Below the pieces are notes generated by a model. The model ran no database searches and was not told the DNA's origin. It saw only the letters and a list, made by a program, of their open reading frames with translations. This document shows, piece after piece, positions 36,049 to 45,518 of a stretch of DNA of 64,000 bases (position 1 is its first letter; each line of letters starts with the position of its first letter). The translations under genes and the position numbers were made by a program. Source of the DNA: Tenacibaculum adriaticum (GTDB lineage Bacteria > Bacteroidota > Bacteroidia > Flavobacteriales > Flavobacteriaceae); contig NZ_VNIA01000002.1 of assembly GCF_008124875.1 (NCBI RefSeq), positions 124,001 through 188,000 of the forward strand, read 5' to 3'.

Positions 36049-36641
36049 TGAATCGACAAGTAACAGAATACATACAAAAAAATAAAAAATGGTCGCAAGA
36101 GTTAACACTTTTGCGTTCTGTTTTATTAGAACTTCCTTTAGAGGAGACAATAAAATGGAATTCTCCTGTTTATACATATAAAGGTAAGAATATTCTAGGA
36201 TTGTCCGCTTTTAAAAATTATAGTGGATTGTGGTTCTTTCAAGGATGTTTTTTAAAAGATGAACACAAAGTTTTAATAAATGCCCAAGAAGAAAAAACAC
36301 AAGCAATGCGCCAATGGCGATTTAATACGTTAGCAGAGATAAATATAGATCTGGTAAAAATGTATGTGTTAGAAGCTATAGAAAATCACATTGCAGGTAA
36401 AGAATTAAAACCTAAAAGAAATACTAAACCACTTATTATTCCTATAGAATTACAGCAAGAATTAGATGAAAATGATCAACTGAAGTCTAAATTTGATGAA
36501 TTTTCATTGAGTAAAAAAAGAGAGTTTACAGATTATATTTCAGAAGCAAAAAGAGTAGTTACAAAACAAAGTCGTTTAGAAAAAATTATTCCGATGATTT
36601 TAAAAGGAATCGGTTTAAACGATAAATACAAAAACTGCTAA
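36048..36641 (+). CDS. DUF1801/YdeI-like protein
   Basis: 197 aa. A DUF1801 unit (LRSVLLELPLEETIKWNSPVYTYKGKNILGLSAFKNYSGLWF) comes first. A C-terminal YdeI/OmpD-associated-type helical part follows (ELDENDQLKSKFDEFSLSKKREFTDYISEAKRVVTKQSRLEKI). Members are small cytoplasmic proteins of unclear role. Translationally coupled to the VOC gene. Confidence 0.88.
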   Translation: MNRQVTEYIQKNKKWSQELTLLRSVLLELPLEETIKWNSPVYTYKGKNILGLSAFKNYSGLWFFQGCFLKDEHKVLINAQEEKTQAMRQWRFNTLAEINIDLVKMYVLEAIENHIAGKELKPKRNTKPLIIPIELQQELDENDQLKSKFDEFSLSKKREFTDYISEAKRVVTKQSRLEKIIPMILKGIGLNDKYKNC

Positions 36642-37001
36642 TTATTTAACAATTACCTTTTTAATAGTAGACGTACTATCACAACGAACAACATATAAAT
36701 CTACTTTTTTACTGGTTATTAAATATTCAGCACAAGGCTTTTGTCTTGGTTTACTTTTATCAAAATCTACATCACCTGATTTTAAAATAGTAGATATTTG
36801 GGCAGTATCTATTTTATGAAGCAACATGTTTTGTTTAGCTTCTTCAGAAAAGATGCGTTTACGAATTCTAATCGTTTTTAGTGTACGAGCGTCCATTCCG
36901 TAATCAAAAGAAACATCTTTTTGTTTCCAAAAGAATAAAACTGCTACAGAACCTAAAGCTAATCCTATAAAATAATACCCGAAACGTTTTAATAATTGCA
37001 T
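36642..37001 (-). CDS. Small membrane-anchored protein, DUF4258-like
   Basis: 119 aa. One N-terminal membrane helix (residues 7-25), then a short basic region and a beta-rich core with a conserved Cys pair (KPCAEYLITSK...VVRCDST). It resembles DUF4258 proteins of Bacteroidota, but with limited certainty. It ends one base from the DUF1801-like stop (convergent). A perfect -7 box precedes it. Function unknown. Confidence 0.8.
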   Translation of the reverse strand: MQLLKRFGYYFIGLALGSVAVLFFWKQKDVSFDYGMDARTLKTIRIRKRIFSEEAKQNMLLHKIDTAQISTILKSGDVDFDKSKPRQKPCAEYLITSKKVDLYVVRCDSTSTIKKVIVK

Positions 37002-37019
37002 AATCTAAATTTCTGATAG

Positions 37020-37027
37020 CAAAAGTA
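37020..37027 (-). promoter_or_regulatory. -7 promoter box of the DUF4258-like gene
   Basis: TACTTTTG on the minus strand, exact TAnnTTTG, 18 bp upstream of the start at 37001. Confidence 0.5.
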
Positions 37028-37040
37028 ACTAAAATGTTAC

Positions 37041-38234
37041 TTATAAAATCAATAAATTAATATCTCTATAAGGTAAATCAAACCAGTCAGCTACGGTTTT
37101 ATTGGTGAGAATTCCGTGATAGAAATACATTCCGTTTCTTAAACTTTTGTCAAAACGAGCCGCGTTTTCAAAACCACCTTCCTCAGCAATATCTAATAGA
37201 TATGGAGTAAAAATATTACTTATTGATACTGAGGCTGTTCGTGCATATCTCGACGGAATATTTGGTACACAATAGTGAATAACACCTTCTTCTAAAAAGG
37301 TAGGTTTACTATGTGTAGTAATTTTAGAGGTTTCAAAGCATCCTCCACGGTCAATACTTACATCCACAATTACTGCACCGTCTTTCATTTGTTCTATCAT
37401 TTCTTTGGTAACCACAATAGGAGACCTATCTTTTCCTCTGATAGCTCCAATAGCAACATCACAACGCATTAAAGCTTTTAATAATGGTTTAGGTTGTACT
37501 GTAGATGTATAAATTGGAGCGTGAACAAAATCTTGTAAACGACGTAGTTTGGTTATAGAGTTGTCAAAAACCTTAACACGTGCACCTAAACCAATTGCTG
37601 CTTTTGCGGCAAATTCAGCAACAGTTCCAGCTCCTAAAATAACAACATCAGTCGGTGGTACACCACCAATATTGCCCAATAATAAACCATTTCCACCATT
37701 GGCAGTTGTCATTAATTCCGCAGCAATATGCATGGAGGCAATACCTGCTATTTCACTTAACGATTTTACAATAGGATATACACCATGTTCATCTTTTATA
37801 AAGTCAAAAGCAATAGCGGTAATTCTTTTTTTAGCTAAAGCTTCAAAGTATTTTTTAGTTTGAGTTTTGAGCTGTAATGCAGAAATGATTACTGTTTGCG
37901 GATTAATCATTTCAACTTCTTCTAGCGAGGGTGGTTCTACTTTTAAAACAATGTTACAAGCATAAGCTTCTTTAATATCGTAAGATATTTTTGCACCAGC
38001 TTCCGAATATTCTTTGTCTGAATAATTAGCCCCATCTCCCGCACCAGTTTCAACAACAACTCTATGGCCATTAGCAACCAAAGCTGAAACTGCATCAGGT
38101 GTTAAACTAATTCGTTTTTCTTCAAAATGGGTTTCTTTAGGTAATCCTATAAATAATTCGCCTTTTTGCCTCTTTACTTCAAGCGTTTCAGGCTGAGGCA
38201 TTAGTTGTTCTTTGGTAAATGGAGAGAAACTCAT
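37041..38234 (-). CDS. ald: Alanine dehydrogenase
   Basis: 397 aa. NAD-dependent interconversion of alanine and pyruvate plus ammonia. The AlaDH/PNT N-terminal domain has LFIGLPKETHFEEKRISLTPDAV with the substrate Lys/Arg residues. A Rossmann domain follows (VVILGAGTVAEFAAKAAIGLGARV) and then ALMRCDVAIGAIRG and VIVDVSIDRGGCFE. It is the usual Bacteroidota form, somewhat longer at both ends than the E. coli/Bacillus type. It begins exactly after tsaE on the same strand. Confidence 0.93.
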   Translation of the reverse strand: MSFSPFTKEQLMPQPETLEVKRQKGELFIGLPKETHFEEKRISLTPDAVSALVANGHRVVVETGAGDGANYSDKEYSEAGAKISYDIKEAYACNIVLKVEPPSLEEVEMINPQTVIISALQLKTQTKKYFEALAKKRITAIAFDFIKDEHGVYPIVKSLSEIAGIASMHIAAELMTTANGGNGLLLGNIGGVPPTDVVILGAGTVAEFAAKAAIGLGARVKVFDNSITKLRRLQDFVHAPIYTSTVQPKPLLKALMRCDVAIGAIRGKDRSPIVVTKEMIEQMKDGAVIVDVSIDRGGCFETSKITTHSKPTFLEEGVIHYCVPNIPSRYARTASVSISNIFTPYLLDIAEEGGFENAARFDKSLRNGMYFYHGILTNKTVADWFDLPYRDINLLIL

Positions 38235-38648
38235 TTAGTTAGTTTTTAATTGGATATTACGTTGACCGTTATCTAATAGGGTGATTTTAACATCAACAGT
38301 TTCTAAAGGTAACAAATTTTTAACATTTTCGGGCCATTCTATTAGGCACCAATTATTACTATATAAATAATCTTCAATTCCTATATCATACGCTTCTTCT
38401 TCATCTTTAATTCGATAAAAATCAAAATGATATACAGTTTCTCCTGTCTTGGTTTCATACTCATTTACTAATGAAAAAGTAGGTGAGTGGGCAACATCCC
38501 CAACACCTAAAACCTTGCAAATTTCTTTTATTAAGGTAGTTTTACCGACACCCATATCACCATAAAATAACAAGATTTTATGTTTTGAAGACTGAATGAT
38601 TTCTTCAGCAATAGATGTTAATTGATCTAATGAATAATTTTTGTTCAT
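38235..38648 (-). CDS. tsaE: tRNA threonylcarbamoyladenosine synthesis ATPase TsaE
   Basis: 137 aa. P-loop ATPase needed for t6A37 of tRNA, with TsaB and TsaD. Walker A GDMGVGKTTL, then SPTFSLVNEY and HFDFYRI, and LIEWPEN near the end. The related Sua5/YrdC gene is at 15.7 kb. It lies between porX and ald on the same strand, a conserved flavobacterial order as I recall it. Confidence 0.96.
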   Translation of the reverse strand: MNKNYSLDQLTSIAEEIIQSSKHKILLFYGDMGVGKTTLIKEICKVLGVGDVAHSPTFSLVNEYETKTGETVYHFDFYRIKDEEEAYDIGIEDYLYSNNWCLIEWPENVKNLLPLETVDVKITLLDNGQRNIQLKTN

Positions 38649-38653
38649 AACAG

Positions 38654-38661
38654 CAAATATA
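38654..38661 (-). promoter_or_regulatory. -7 promoter box of tsaE-ald
   Basis: TATATTTG on the minus strand, exact TAnnTTTG, only 6 bp from the start codon, implying a near-leaderless transcript. It overlaps the porX terminator region. Confidence 0.5.
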
Positions 38662-38700
38662 AAAAGACCTGTCTGGTTTTAAAACTAAACAGGTCTAACT
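38659..38700 (-). terminator. Terminator of porX
   Basis: AGACCTGT (38665-38672) pairs with ACAGGTCT (38689-38696), and on the minus strand a T-run follows. It lies between the porX stop and tsaE. Confidence 0.75.
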
Positions 38701-38721
38701 TTATTTTTTAAGCTTAAAAGT

Positions 38722-40269
38722 TTATTTCGGAGTATAAACTGCACACGGAATAATCATTTCTTCTAATGAAATACCCCCATGCTGATAAGTGTTTTTATAA
38801 TATTTAACAAAGTGATTAAAATTGTTGGGGTATGCAAAAAATAGATCTTCTTTAGTAAAAATAAAAGGACTATTAATAGCTACACTTGGTAAAAAAATAT
38901 CCTTCGGATTTTTAACTGCATATACATCCTTGTCTTCGTAAGATAAACTTCTTCCTGTTTTATAACGTAAATTTGAACTGATGTTTTTATCACCAATAAC
39001 TTTGGTAGGATTTTTACAATTTATGGTTCCATGATCAGTGGTAATAATTAATTTTTGACCTAACTGTCGCGCTTTTTGAATAATTTCAAATAAAGGGGAA
39101 TTTTTAAACCAACTAACTGTTAACGAACGATAAGCCTTATCATCTCCAGCTAATTCTTTAATTACTTCCATTTCGGTTTTAGCATGTGAAATCATATCAA
39201 CAAAATTATAAACAACCACGGTTAAATCATTTTGCTTAGTTCCGTTGAAATTATCAGCTAATTCTTTTCCGCTCTTTAAGGAAAGGATTTTATAATATTC
39301 ATGTTGAATATTTAAATTCAGTCTTTTTATTTGAGATGATAAAAATTCAGACTCATATAAATTTTTACCACCCTCTTCTGTATCATTTTTCCAATAATTA
39401 GGAAACATTTTTTCCATATCTAAAGGCATTAGACCAGAAAAAATAGCATTTCTAGCATATTGTGTTGCTGTTGGTAAAATACTGTAGTATGAAAATTCTT
39501 CTTCTTTTTTATAATGAGTATTAATAAAAGGCTCTAAAACTCGGTATTGATCGTAACGTAAATTATCGATCACTAACCATAAAACACCCTGTTCTTTACT
39601 TAAATTTGGAACTACATAATCTTTGAATAGAGTGTGAGAAAGTGTAGGTTTATCATTATTGGTTAGCCAGTCTTGATAATTCTTTTTTATAAATTTAAAA
39701 AATTGAGAATTAGCTTCTGATTTCTGACTTTCTAAAATACCTAACATTCCTGTATCATTAATATCTTCAAGTTCTAATTCCCAGTGAACGAGTTTTTTGT
39801 ATAAATCTGCCCATTCCTCATAAGAATTGACCATGGCCAAATCCATCGAAATTTTACGAAATTCTTGTTGATAATTAGAAGTTGTTTTTTCTGAAATTAA
39901 TCGAGAATGATCTAAATTTTTCTTTAAACTTAATAATATTTGATTCGGATTTACAGGTTTTATTAAATAGTCTGCAATTTTAGAACCAATTGCATCTTCC
40001 ATTATATATTCTTCTTCACTTTTAGTAATCATTACCACAGGAAGATTCGTTTTTTTTTGTTTTATTTCTGCCAACGTTTCTAAGCCAGAAATACCAGGCA
40101 TGTTTTCATCTAAAAAAACAATATCAAAATTATTATTGTCAACGAGTTCAATTGCATCTGCGCCGTTGGTACATGTAGTTACTTTGTAGTTTTTTTGTTC
40201 TAAAAAAATAATATGCGGTTTGAGTAAATCTATTTCGTCATCTACCCAAAGAATGTCTATTTGTTTCAT
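38722..40269 (-). CDS. porX: Type IX secretion response regulator PorX
   Basis: 515 aa. N-terminal receiver domain (phosphoacceptor Asp54 in FLDENMPG, acidic pair DD10-11, Lys in LIKPVNP) joined by a helical middle to a PglZ/alkaline-phosphatase-fold domain (WLVIDNLRYDQY, TTDHGTIN). In Porphyromonas and Flavobacterium PorX works with PorY and, through SigP, controls type IX secretion and gliding. There is no DNA-binding domain. The C-terminal domain acts as a phosphodiesterase. Neighbours tsaE and ald are the conserved partners. Confidence 0.96.
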   Translation of the reverse strand: MKQIDILWVDDEIDLLKPHIIFLEQKNYKVTTCTNGADAIELVDNNNFDIVFLDENMPGISGLETLAEIKQKKTNLPVVMITKSEEEYIMEDAIGSKIADYLIKPVNPNQILLSLKKNLDHSRLISEKTTSNYQQEFRKISMDLAMVNSYEEWADLYKKLVHWELELEDINDTGMLGILESQKSEANSQFFKFIKKNYQDWLTNNDKPTLSHTLFKDYVVPNLSKEQGVLWLVIDNLRYDQYRVLEPFINTHYKKEEEFSYYSILPTATQYARNAIFSGLMPLDMEKMFPNYWKNDTEEGGKNLYESEFLSSQIKRLNLNIQHEYYKILSLKSGKELADNFNGTKQNDLTVVVYNFVDMISHAKTEMEVIKELAGDDKAYRSLTVSWFKNSPLFEIIQKARQLGQKLIITTDHGTINCKNPTKVIGDKNISSNLRYKTGRSLSYEDKDVYAVKNPKDIFLPSVAINSPFIFTKEDLFFAYPNNFNHFVKYYKNTYQHGGISLEEMIIPCAVYTPK

Positions 40270-40360
40270 GAAAATTTAATCTATACACAAAGTAACGTTT
40301 AAAAGTAGTTTTCGTTGTGATTATAAAAGCTAAAAATACGTTAATAAAATCTTGTTTTGT

Positions 40361-40392
40361 TTGGTTTTGTAGATTAAATGCATTTACTTTTG
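40361..40392 (+). promoter_or_regulatory. Promoter inside the longest frame of the HD gene (-33 TTG, -7 TACTTTTG)
   Basis: TTG (40361-40363), 21-bp spacer, TACTTTTG (40385-40392), a full consensus pair. It overlaps the ATG at 40378, so that ATG precedes the expected transcript start. Confidence 0.7.
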
Positions 40393-40416
40393 TTAAAAAT
40401 AGAAGATTTCAATATT

Positions 40417-41655
40417 TTGAATAAACAAAAAACGAATAAGTTAAAAATACTTAACGATCCTATTTACGGGTTTATAACAATTCCAAACTCACTTATTTTT
40501 GATATTATAGAACATCGTTATTTTCAACGGTTGCGCAGGGTAACACAGATGGGGTTATCAAATTTGGTGTACCCTGGTGCTAATCATACTCGTTTTCATC
40601 ATGCAATTGGTTGTATGCATTTAATGCAGAAGGCTGTATCGGTTTTACGTACAAAGAATATTGAGATATCTAATGATGAAGCAAATGCCTTATGTATTGC
40701 TATTTTATTACATGATATTGGTCATGGAGCTTTTTCTCATGCATTAGAACATAGTATTGTAAACGGAATTTCTCATGAAGAAATTTCGCTATTATTTATG
40801 AAAAAGCTAAACAAAGAATTTAAAGGACAATTAAGTTTAGCAATCGAAATTTTTGAAGGTAAATATCATAGAGGTTTTTTTAATCAATTAATATCAAGTC
40901 AATTAGATGTAGATCGCTTAGATTATTTAAAGAGAGATAGTTTTTATACAGGTGTTACAGAAGGTAATATTTCATCAGATCGATTAATTACGATGATGAA
41001 TGTTAAAGATGATGAGTTGGTAATAGAACAAAAAGGAATCTATTCTGTAGAAAAATTTTTAATTGCTCGTCGTTTAATGTATTGGCAAGTGTATTTACAC
41101 AAAACCTGTATAGTGGCAGAAAACATGTTGGTAAAAGTATTACAACGTGCTAAAGTACTAGCAAAACAAAATATAGAATTACCAGCGAGTAGTACTTTAA
41201 AATATTTTTTATACAATTCGATTACAGAAGAAAATTTTACAGAAAAAACATTAGAAATATTCTCAAGATTAGATGATTATGATGTTTTGTCAGCTATAAA
41301 AGAATGGATGTTTCATGAGGATATTGTTTTGTCTAACTTATCAAAAATGATTATAAATAGACATTTATTAAGGATTGAAATTCAGGACAAACCATTTTCA
41401 GAAAAGTATAAAGAAAAGATTAAAGGAAATTTGCAAAACGAACTAAAAATAGCTGAAGAAAATTTACATTATTTCATGTTTTTAAACAGCGTTGTAAATC
41501 AAGCATATAATACAACTAAACCGATAAAAATTCTCACAAAAAAAGGAAAGCTAAAAGATATTGCTAAAGCGTCTGACCTACTAAATATAAAGGCATTATC
41601 AAAACCAGTAGTTAAATATTATTTCTGTTATCCGAAGAAATTTTTATTGAATTAA
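40417..41655 (+). CDS. HD-domain phosphohydrolase
   Basis: 412 aa from TTG 40417. HD superfamily member of the dNTP triphosphohydrolase-like type: TRFHHAIGCMHLM, LLHDIGHGAFSHALEH (HD motif), QLDVDRLDYLKRDS. The protein core starts KLKILNDPIYGFI, which is near the N-terminus in relatives. The frame extends to ATG 40378, but that codon lies between the -33 and -7 boxes. The substrate is probably a nucleotide. It is just upstream of lpxD on the same strand. Confidence 0.9.
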   Translation: MNKQKTNKLKILNDPIYGFITIPNSLIFDIIEHRYFQRLRRVTQMGLSNLVYPGANHTRFHHAIGCMHLMQKAVSVLRTKNIEISNDEANALCIAILLHDIGHGAFSHALEHSIVNGISHEEISLLFMKKLNKEFKGQLSLAIEIFEGKYHRGFFNQLISSQLDVDRLDYLKRDSFYTGVTEGNISSDRLITMMNVKDDELVIEQKGIYSVEKFLIARRLMYWQVYLHKTCIVAENMLVKVLQRAKVLAKQNIELPASSTLKYFLYNSITEENFTEKTLEIFSRLDDYDVLSAIKEWMFHEDIVLSNLSKMIINRHLLRIEIQDKPFSEKYKEKIKGNLQNELKIAEENLHYFMFLNSVVNQAYNTTKPIKILTKKGKLKDIAKASDLLNIKALSKPVVKYYFCYPKKFLLN

Positions 41656-41686
41656 CCAGTTTTCTCACCGTTAAACAAAAAATAAT

Positions 41687-41694
41687 TACTTTTG
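41687..41694 (+). promoter_or_regulatory. -7 promoter box of the lpxD operon
   Basis: TACTTTTG, an exact TAnnTTTG match 6 bp before ATG 41701. It includes the TTG (41692) that would give a longer frame, so the mRNA may be nearly leaderless. Confidence 0.55.
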
Positions 41695-41700
41695 CATCTG

Positions 41701-42741
41701 ATGAAATTTACAGCAAAACAAATAGCAGGTATATTAGAAGGAGAAGTAGTGGGTAATCCTGATGCGGAAGTAACTAAGCTATCGAAAATAGAAGAAGGAG
41801 AAAAAGGTTCGCTAACATTTTTAGCCAATCCTAAATACGATCCTTTTATTTATACAACAAATGCCTCTGTAGCAATTGTAAATAAAAGTTTTTTTCCTGA
41901 AAAAGAAATAGGATTAACACTTATAAAAGTAGATGATGCCTACAAATCATTTTCAAAATTATTAGAGTTTTACAATCAAGTAAAGAATAATAAAAATGGA
42001 AGAGAGAATCCACATTTTATAGCAGAAAGCGCAACTGTAGGGAATAATGAATACATAGGTGCTTTTTCCTATATAGGAGAAAATGTAGTAATTGGCGAGA
42101 ACGTAAAAATTTACCCAAATTCATATATTGGTGATAACGTAGTTATTGGTGATAATTGTTTCATATTTGCAGGAGTTAAAATTTACTCTGAAACTCAAAT
42201 AGGAAATAATTGTAAAATTCATTCTGGAAGTATTATAGGTTCTGATGGATTTGGTTTTGTACCTAATGAAAATGGTGAATTTAAAGCAGTTCCGCAAACT
42301 GGAAACGTAATTATTGAAGATAATGTAGATATTGGAGCAAATTCGACAATCGACAGAGCAACTTTAGGGTCTACAATTATTAGAAAAGGAGTAAAGCTTG
42401 ATAATCAAATTCAAATTGCTCATAACGTCGAAATTGGTAAAAATACAGTAATAGCATCTCAAACAGGAATAGCTGGTTCTACAAGTGTTGGAGAAAATTG
42501 TATGATTGGGGGGCAGGTTGGAATTGCAGGTCACTTAAATTTAGGAAACAATTTACAAATACAAGCACAATCTGGTATTAGTAAAAGTTTAAAAGATGGT
42601 TCTGTGGTTCAAGGTACACCCGCTTTTGCATATTCAGAATACAATAAATCATATGTATATTTTAGAAATTTACCTAAAATTGCATCATCAATTCATAAAC
42701 TAGAAAAAGAGTTGAATACTCAAAAAAAGAACGATGAGTAA
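41701..42741 (+). CDS. lpxD: UDP-3-O-acylglucosamine N-acyltransferase
   Basis: 346 aa. Third step of lipid A synthesis. N-terminal UDP-binding domain ([17 protein letters not shown]), left-handed beta-helix of hexapeptide repeats, and a C-terminal helix. Catalytic His241 is in [10 protein letters not shown], and DGFGFVP is present. Start ATG 41701 is preferred over TTG 41692 because the latter lies in the -7 box. It overlaps lpxC/fabZ by 8 bp. Confidence 0.96.
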   Translation: MKFTAKQIAGILEGEVVGNPDAEVTKLSKIEEGEKGSLTFLANPKYDPFIYTTNASVAIVNKSFFPEKEIGLTLIKVDDAYKSFSKLLEFYNQVKNNKNGRENPHFIAESATVGNNEYIGAFSYIGENVVIGENVKIYPNSYIGDNVVIGDNCFIFAGVKIYSETQIGNNCKIHSGSIIGSDGFGFVPNENGEFKAVPQTGNVIIEDNVDIGANSTIDRATLGSTIIRKGVKLDNQIQIAHNVEIGKNTVIASQTGIAGSTSVGENCMIGGQVGIAGHLNLGNNLQIQAQSGISKSLKDGSVVQGTPAFAYSEYNKSYVYFRNLPKIASSIHKLEKELNTQKKNDE

Positions 42742-44125
42742 GAAACAAAAAACAATACAAAAGGAGATTACATTATCTGGAGTAGGATTACATACAGGTA
42801 ATAAAGTAACAATGACATTTAAACCTGCACAAGCAAATCATGGTTTTGCGTTTAAACGTGTAGATTTAGAAGGACAACCAATTATTGAAGCGAAGGCTGA
42901 ATATGTTACTAATACTCAACGTGGTACCAACATGGAAAAAAATGGAGTTCAAATTCAAACTTCAGAACATGTTTTAGCAGCAGCTGTTGGATTAGATATT
43001 GATAACCTATTAATTGAGATTGATGCTTCTGAACCTCCAATTATGGATGGTTCTTCTAAATATTTTATTGAAGCTTTAGAAAAAGCGGGAATTGTAGAAT
43101 TAGATGCAGATATTAATGAATATATTGTAAAAGAAATTATTTCATACAAAGATGAAAATACAGGTAGTGAAATAATTTTAATGCCTGCAGATGAATATCA
43201 GGTAACTGCAATGGTAGATTTCGGAACTAAAATTTTAGGGACCCAAAATGCTACATTAAATAAAATTTCTGACTTCAAAGAAGAAATATCATCAGCAAGA
43301 ACATTTAGTTTCTTACACGAAATCGAAATGTTGTTAGAAAATGATTTAATTAAAGGAGGTGATTTAAATAATGCCATTGTGTATGTAGATAAAGAATTAT
43401 CTGAAGGTACAATGGAAAAATTAAAGAAAGCTTTCAATAAAGAAGATATTAAAATAAAACCTAATGGTATTTTAGATAACCTAGAATTACATTGGGCAAA
43501 TGAAGCAGCACGTCATAAATTGTTAGATGTTATTGGTGATTTAGCTTTAGCAGGAACTAGAATTAGAGGAAAGGTAATTGCAAATAAACCTGGGCACTTA
43601 GTAAATACCATGTTTGCTAAAAAATTGGCCAAAATTATTAAGCAAGAGAAACGTAATAATGTTCCTCAGTATGATTTAAATCAACCGCCTTTAATGGATA
43701 TTCATCAAATTATGGATATTCTTCCTCATCGTCCACCATTTTTATTAATTGATCGAATTATAGAATTGTCAGACACACATGTCGTGGGGATGAAGAATGT
43801 AACGATGAATGAAGATTTTTTTGTGGGTCATTTTCCTGGAGCTCCTGTAATGCCTGGGGTTTTACAAGTAGAAGCAATGGCGCAATGTGGAGGAGTTTTA
43901 GTGTTAAGTACAGTTCCAGACCCAGAAAATTACTTAACTTATTTCATGAAAATGAATAATGTTAAGTTTAAACAAAAGGTATTACCAGGTGATACACTTA
44001 TATTTAAATCGGAATTAATTACACCTATTCGTAGAGGAATTTGTCATATGCAAGCATATGCATATGCAAATGGTAAATTAGTAGCTGAAGCAGAATTAAT
44101 GGCGCAAATTTCAAGAATTAATTAG
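42734..44125 (+). CDS. lpxC: Bifunctional LpxC-FabZ (UDP-3-O-acyl-GlcNAc deacetylase and 3-hydroxyacyl-ACP dehydratase)
   Basis: 463 aa fusion typical of Bacteroidota. Residues 1-300 are Lpx[10 protein letters not shown], zinc ligands His79 (SEHVLAA), His261 and Asp265 ([10 protein letters not shown]), and [10 protein letters not shown]. Residues 315-463 are Fab[13 protein letters not shown], catalytic His366 (GHFPG) and Glu380. The fusion links lipid A commitment with fatty acid elongation. It overlaps lpxD by 8 bp and is 2 bp before lpxA. Confidence 0.97.
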   Translation: MSKKQKTIQKEITLSGVGLHTGNKVTMTFKPAQANHGFAFKRVDLEGQPIIEAKAEYVTNTQRGTNMEKNGVQIQTSEHVLAAAVGLDIDNLLIEIDASEPPIMDGSSKYFIEALEKAGIVELDADINEYIVKEIISYKDENTGSEIILMPADEYQVTAMVDFGTKILGTQNATLNKISDFKEEISSARTFSFLHEIEMLLENDLIKGGDLNNAIVYVDKELSEGTMEKLKKAFNKEDIKIKPNGILDNLELHWANEAARHKLLDVIGDLALAGTRIRGKVIANKPGHLVNTMFAKKLAKIIKQEKRNNVPQYDLNQPPLMDIHQIMDILPHRPPFLLIDRIIELSDTHVVGMKNVTMNEDFFVGHFPGAPVMPGVLQVEAMAQCGGVLVLSTVPDPENYLTYFMKMNNVKFKQKVLPGDTLIFKSELITPIRRGICHMQAYAYANGKLVAEAELMAQISRIN

Positions 44126-44127
44126 TT

Positions 44128-44913
44128 ATGAATCAACCCTTAGCATACGTACATCCTCAAGCAAAAATCGCTAGAAATGTTGTTATAGAACCCTTTACGA
44201 CCATTCATAGAAATGTTGAAATTGGTTCAGGAACATGGATAGGGTCTAATGTAACTATTATGGAAGGTGCGCGCATTGGTAAAAACTGTCGTATATTTCC
44301 GGGAGCTGTAATTTCTGCAATTCCTCAAGATTTAAAGTTTAATGATGAAGAAACTACTGTAGAAATAGGAGATAATGTTACTATTCGTGAATGTGTAACT
44401 ATTAATAGAGGAACTTCAGACAGGTTGAAAACAGTTATCGGAGACAATTGTTTAATAATGGCATATTGCCATATTGCACATGATAGTTTTGTTGGAAATA
44501 ATTGTATTTTTTCTAATAATTCAACTCTTGCAGGTCATGTTACTATAGGAGATAATGTAGTCTTAGCAGGTATGGTAGCAGTACATCAGTTTGCTTCTAT
44601 TGGAAGCCATGCTTTTGTTACAGGAGGTTCGTTAGTAAGAAAAGATGTCCCTCCGTTTGTAAAAGCAGCACGTGAACCAATGTCGTATGTTGGTATTAAC
44701 TCTGTAGGGTTACGAAGAAGAGGATTTTCAACAGAAAAAATTAGAGAAATTCAAAATATATATAGAATACTTTTTCAAAGAAATTATAACAATTCCCAAG
44801 CGATTGATATTATTGAAGCAGAAATGGAAGCAACTCCAGAGCGTGATGAAATTATTCAATTTATAAAGGATTCGCACCGAGGAATAATGAAAGGATATTA
44901 CAAAACAAATTAA
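44128..44913 (+). CDS. lpxA: UDP-GlcNAc O-acyltransferase LpxA
   Basis: 261 aa. First acylation of lipid A synthesis. Left-handed beta-helix repeats, catalytic His118 in YCHIAHDS, and the C-terminal helical bundle (SVGLRRRGFSTEKIREIQNIYRILF). Length is standard. Between lpxC/fabZ (2 bp) and efp (6 bp) in one operon. Confidence 0.97.
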   Translation: MNQPLAYVHPQAKIARNVVIEPFTTIHRNVEIGSGTWIGSNVTIMEGARIGKNCRIFPGAVISAIPQDLKFNDEETTVEIGDNVTIRECVTINRGTSDRLKTVIGDNCLIMAYCHIAHDSFVGNNCIFSNNSTLAGHVTIGDNVVLAGMVAVHQFASIGSHAFVTGGSLVRKDVPPFVKAAREPMSYVGINSVGLRRRGFSTEKIREIQNIYRILFQRNYNNSQAIDIIEAEMEATPERDEIIQFIKDSHRGIMKGYYKTN

Positions 44914-44919
44914 CATATA

Positions 44920-45486
44920 ATGGCAAGTACATCAGATATTAAAAAAGGATTGTGTATAAGATATAATCATGATATTTATAAAATCATTGAGTTTTTACAT
45001 GTAAAACCTGGAAAAGGACCAGCTTTTGTAAGAACTAAGTTAAAAAGTGTAACTTCGGGAAAAGTAATAGATAATACGTTTTCTGCAGGACATAAAATTG
45101 AAGATGTTCGAGTAGAAACTCGTTCATACCAATATCTATATCCAGAAGGTGAAACTTTTCACTTTATGAATACAGACGATTACAACCAAATAACACTTCA
45201 AAAAGATAGTTTAGATTCTCCAGATTTATTAAAAGAAGGTGAAATAGTTACTATTATTTTTAATGCAGAAGATAACATGCCTTTATCTGTAGAAATGCCA
45301 GCAAGTGTAATTTTAGAAATAACACATACAGAACCAGGAGTAAAAGGGAATACAGCAACAAATGCTACAAAACCTGCTACAGTTGAAACTGGGGCAAGAA
45401 TCAATGTGCCGTTGTTTATTAACGAAGGAGATAAAATAAAAATAGATACAGAAAAAGGCGCTTACATGGAGCGTATTAAAGAATAA
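44920..45486 (+). CDS. efp: Elongation factor P
   Basis: 188 aa, three beta-barrel domains. Relieves ribosome stalling at polyproline. The loop PGKGPAF carries Lys32 at the modification position. The C-terminal [19 protein letters not shown] is the family end. The modifying enzyme is not in the window. Part of the lpx operon. Confidence 0.97.
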   Translation: MASTSDIKKGLCIRYNHDIYKIIEFLHVKPGKGPAFVRTKLKSVTSGKVIDNTFSAGHKIEDVRVETRSYQYLYPEGETFHFMNTDDYNQITLQKDSLDSPDLLKEGEIVTIIFNAEDNMPLSVEMPASVILEITHTEPGVKGNTATNATKPATVETGARINVPLFINEGDKIKIDTEKGAYMERIKE

Positions 45487-45491
45487 TTAAT

Positions 45492-45515
45492 TCCCGCTTT
45501 TGCGGGATTTTATTT
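45492..45515 (+). terminator. Short hairpin between efp and lpxD2
   Basis: TCCCGC tttt GCGGGA stem with a broken T-run, in the 32-bp gap. Probably an attenuator rather than a full stop. Confidence 0.55.
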
Positions 45516-45518
45516 TAT

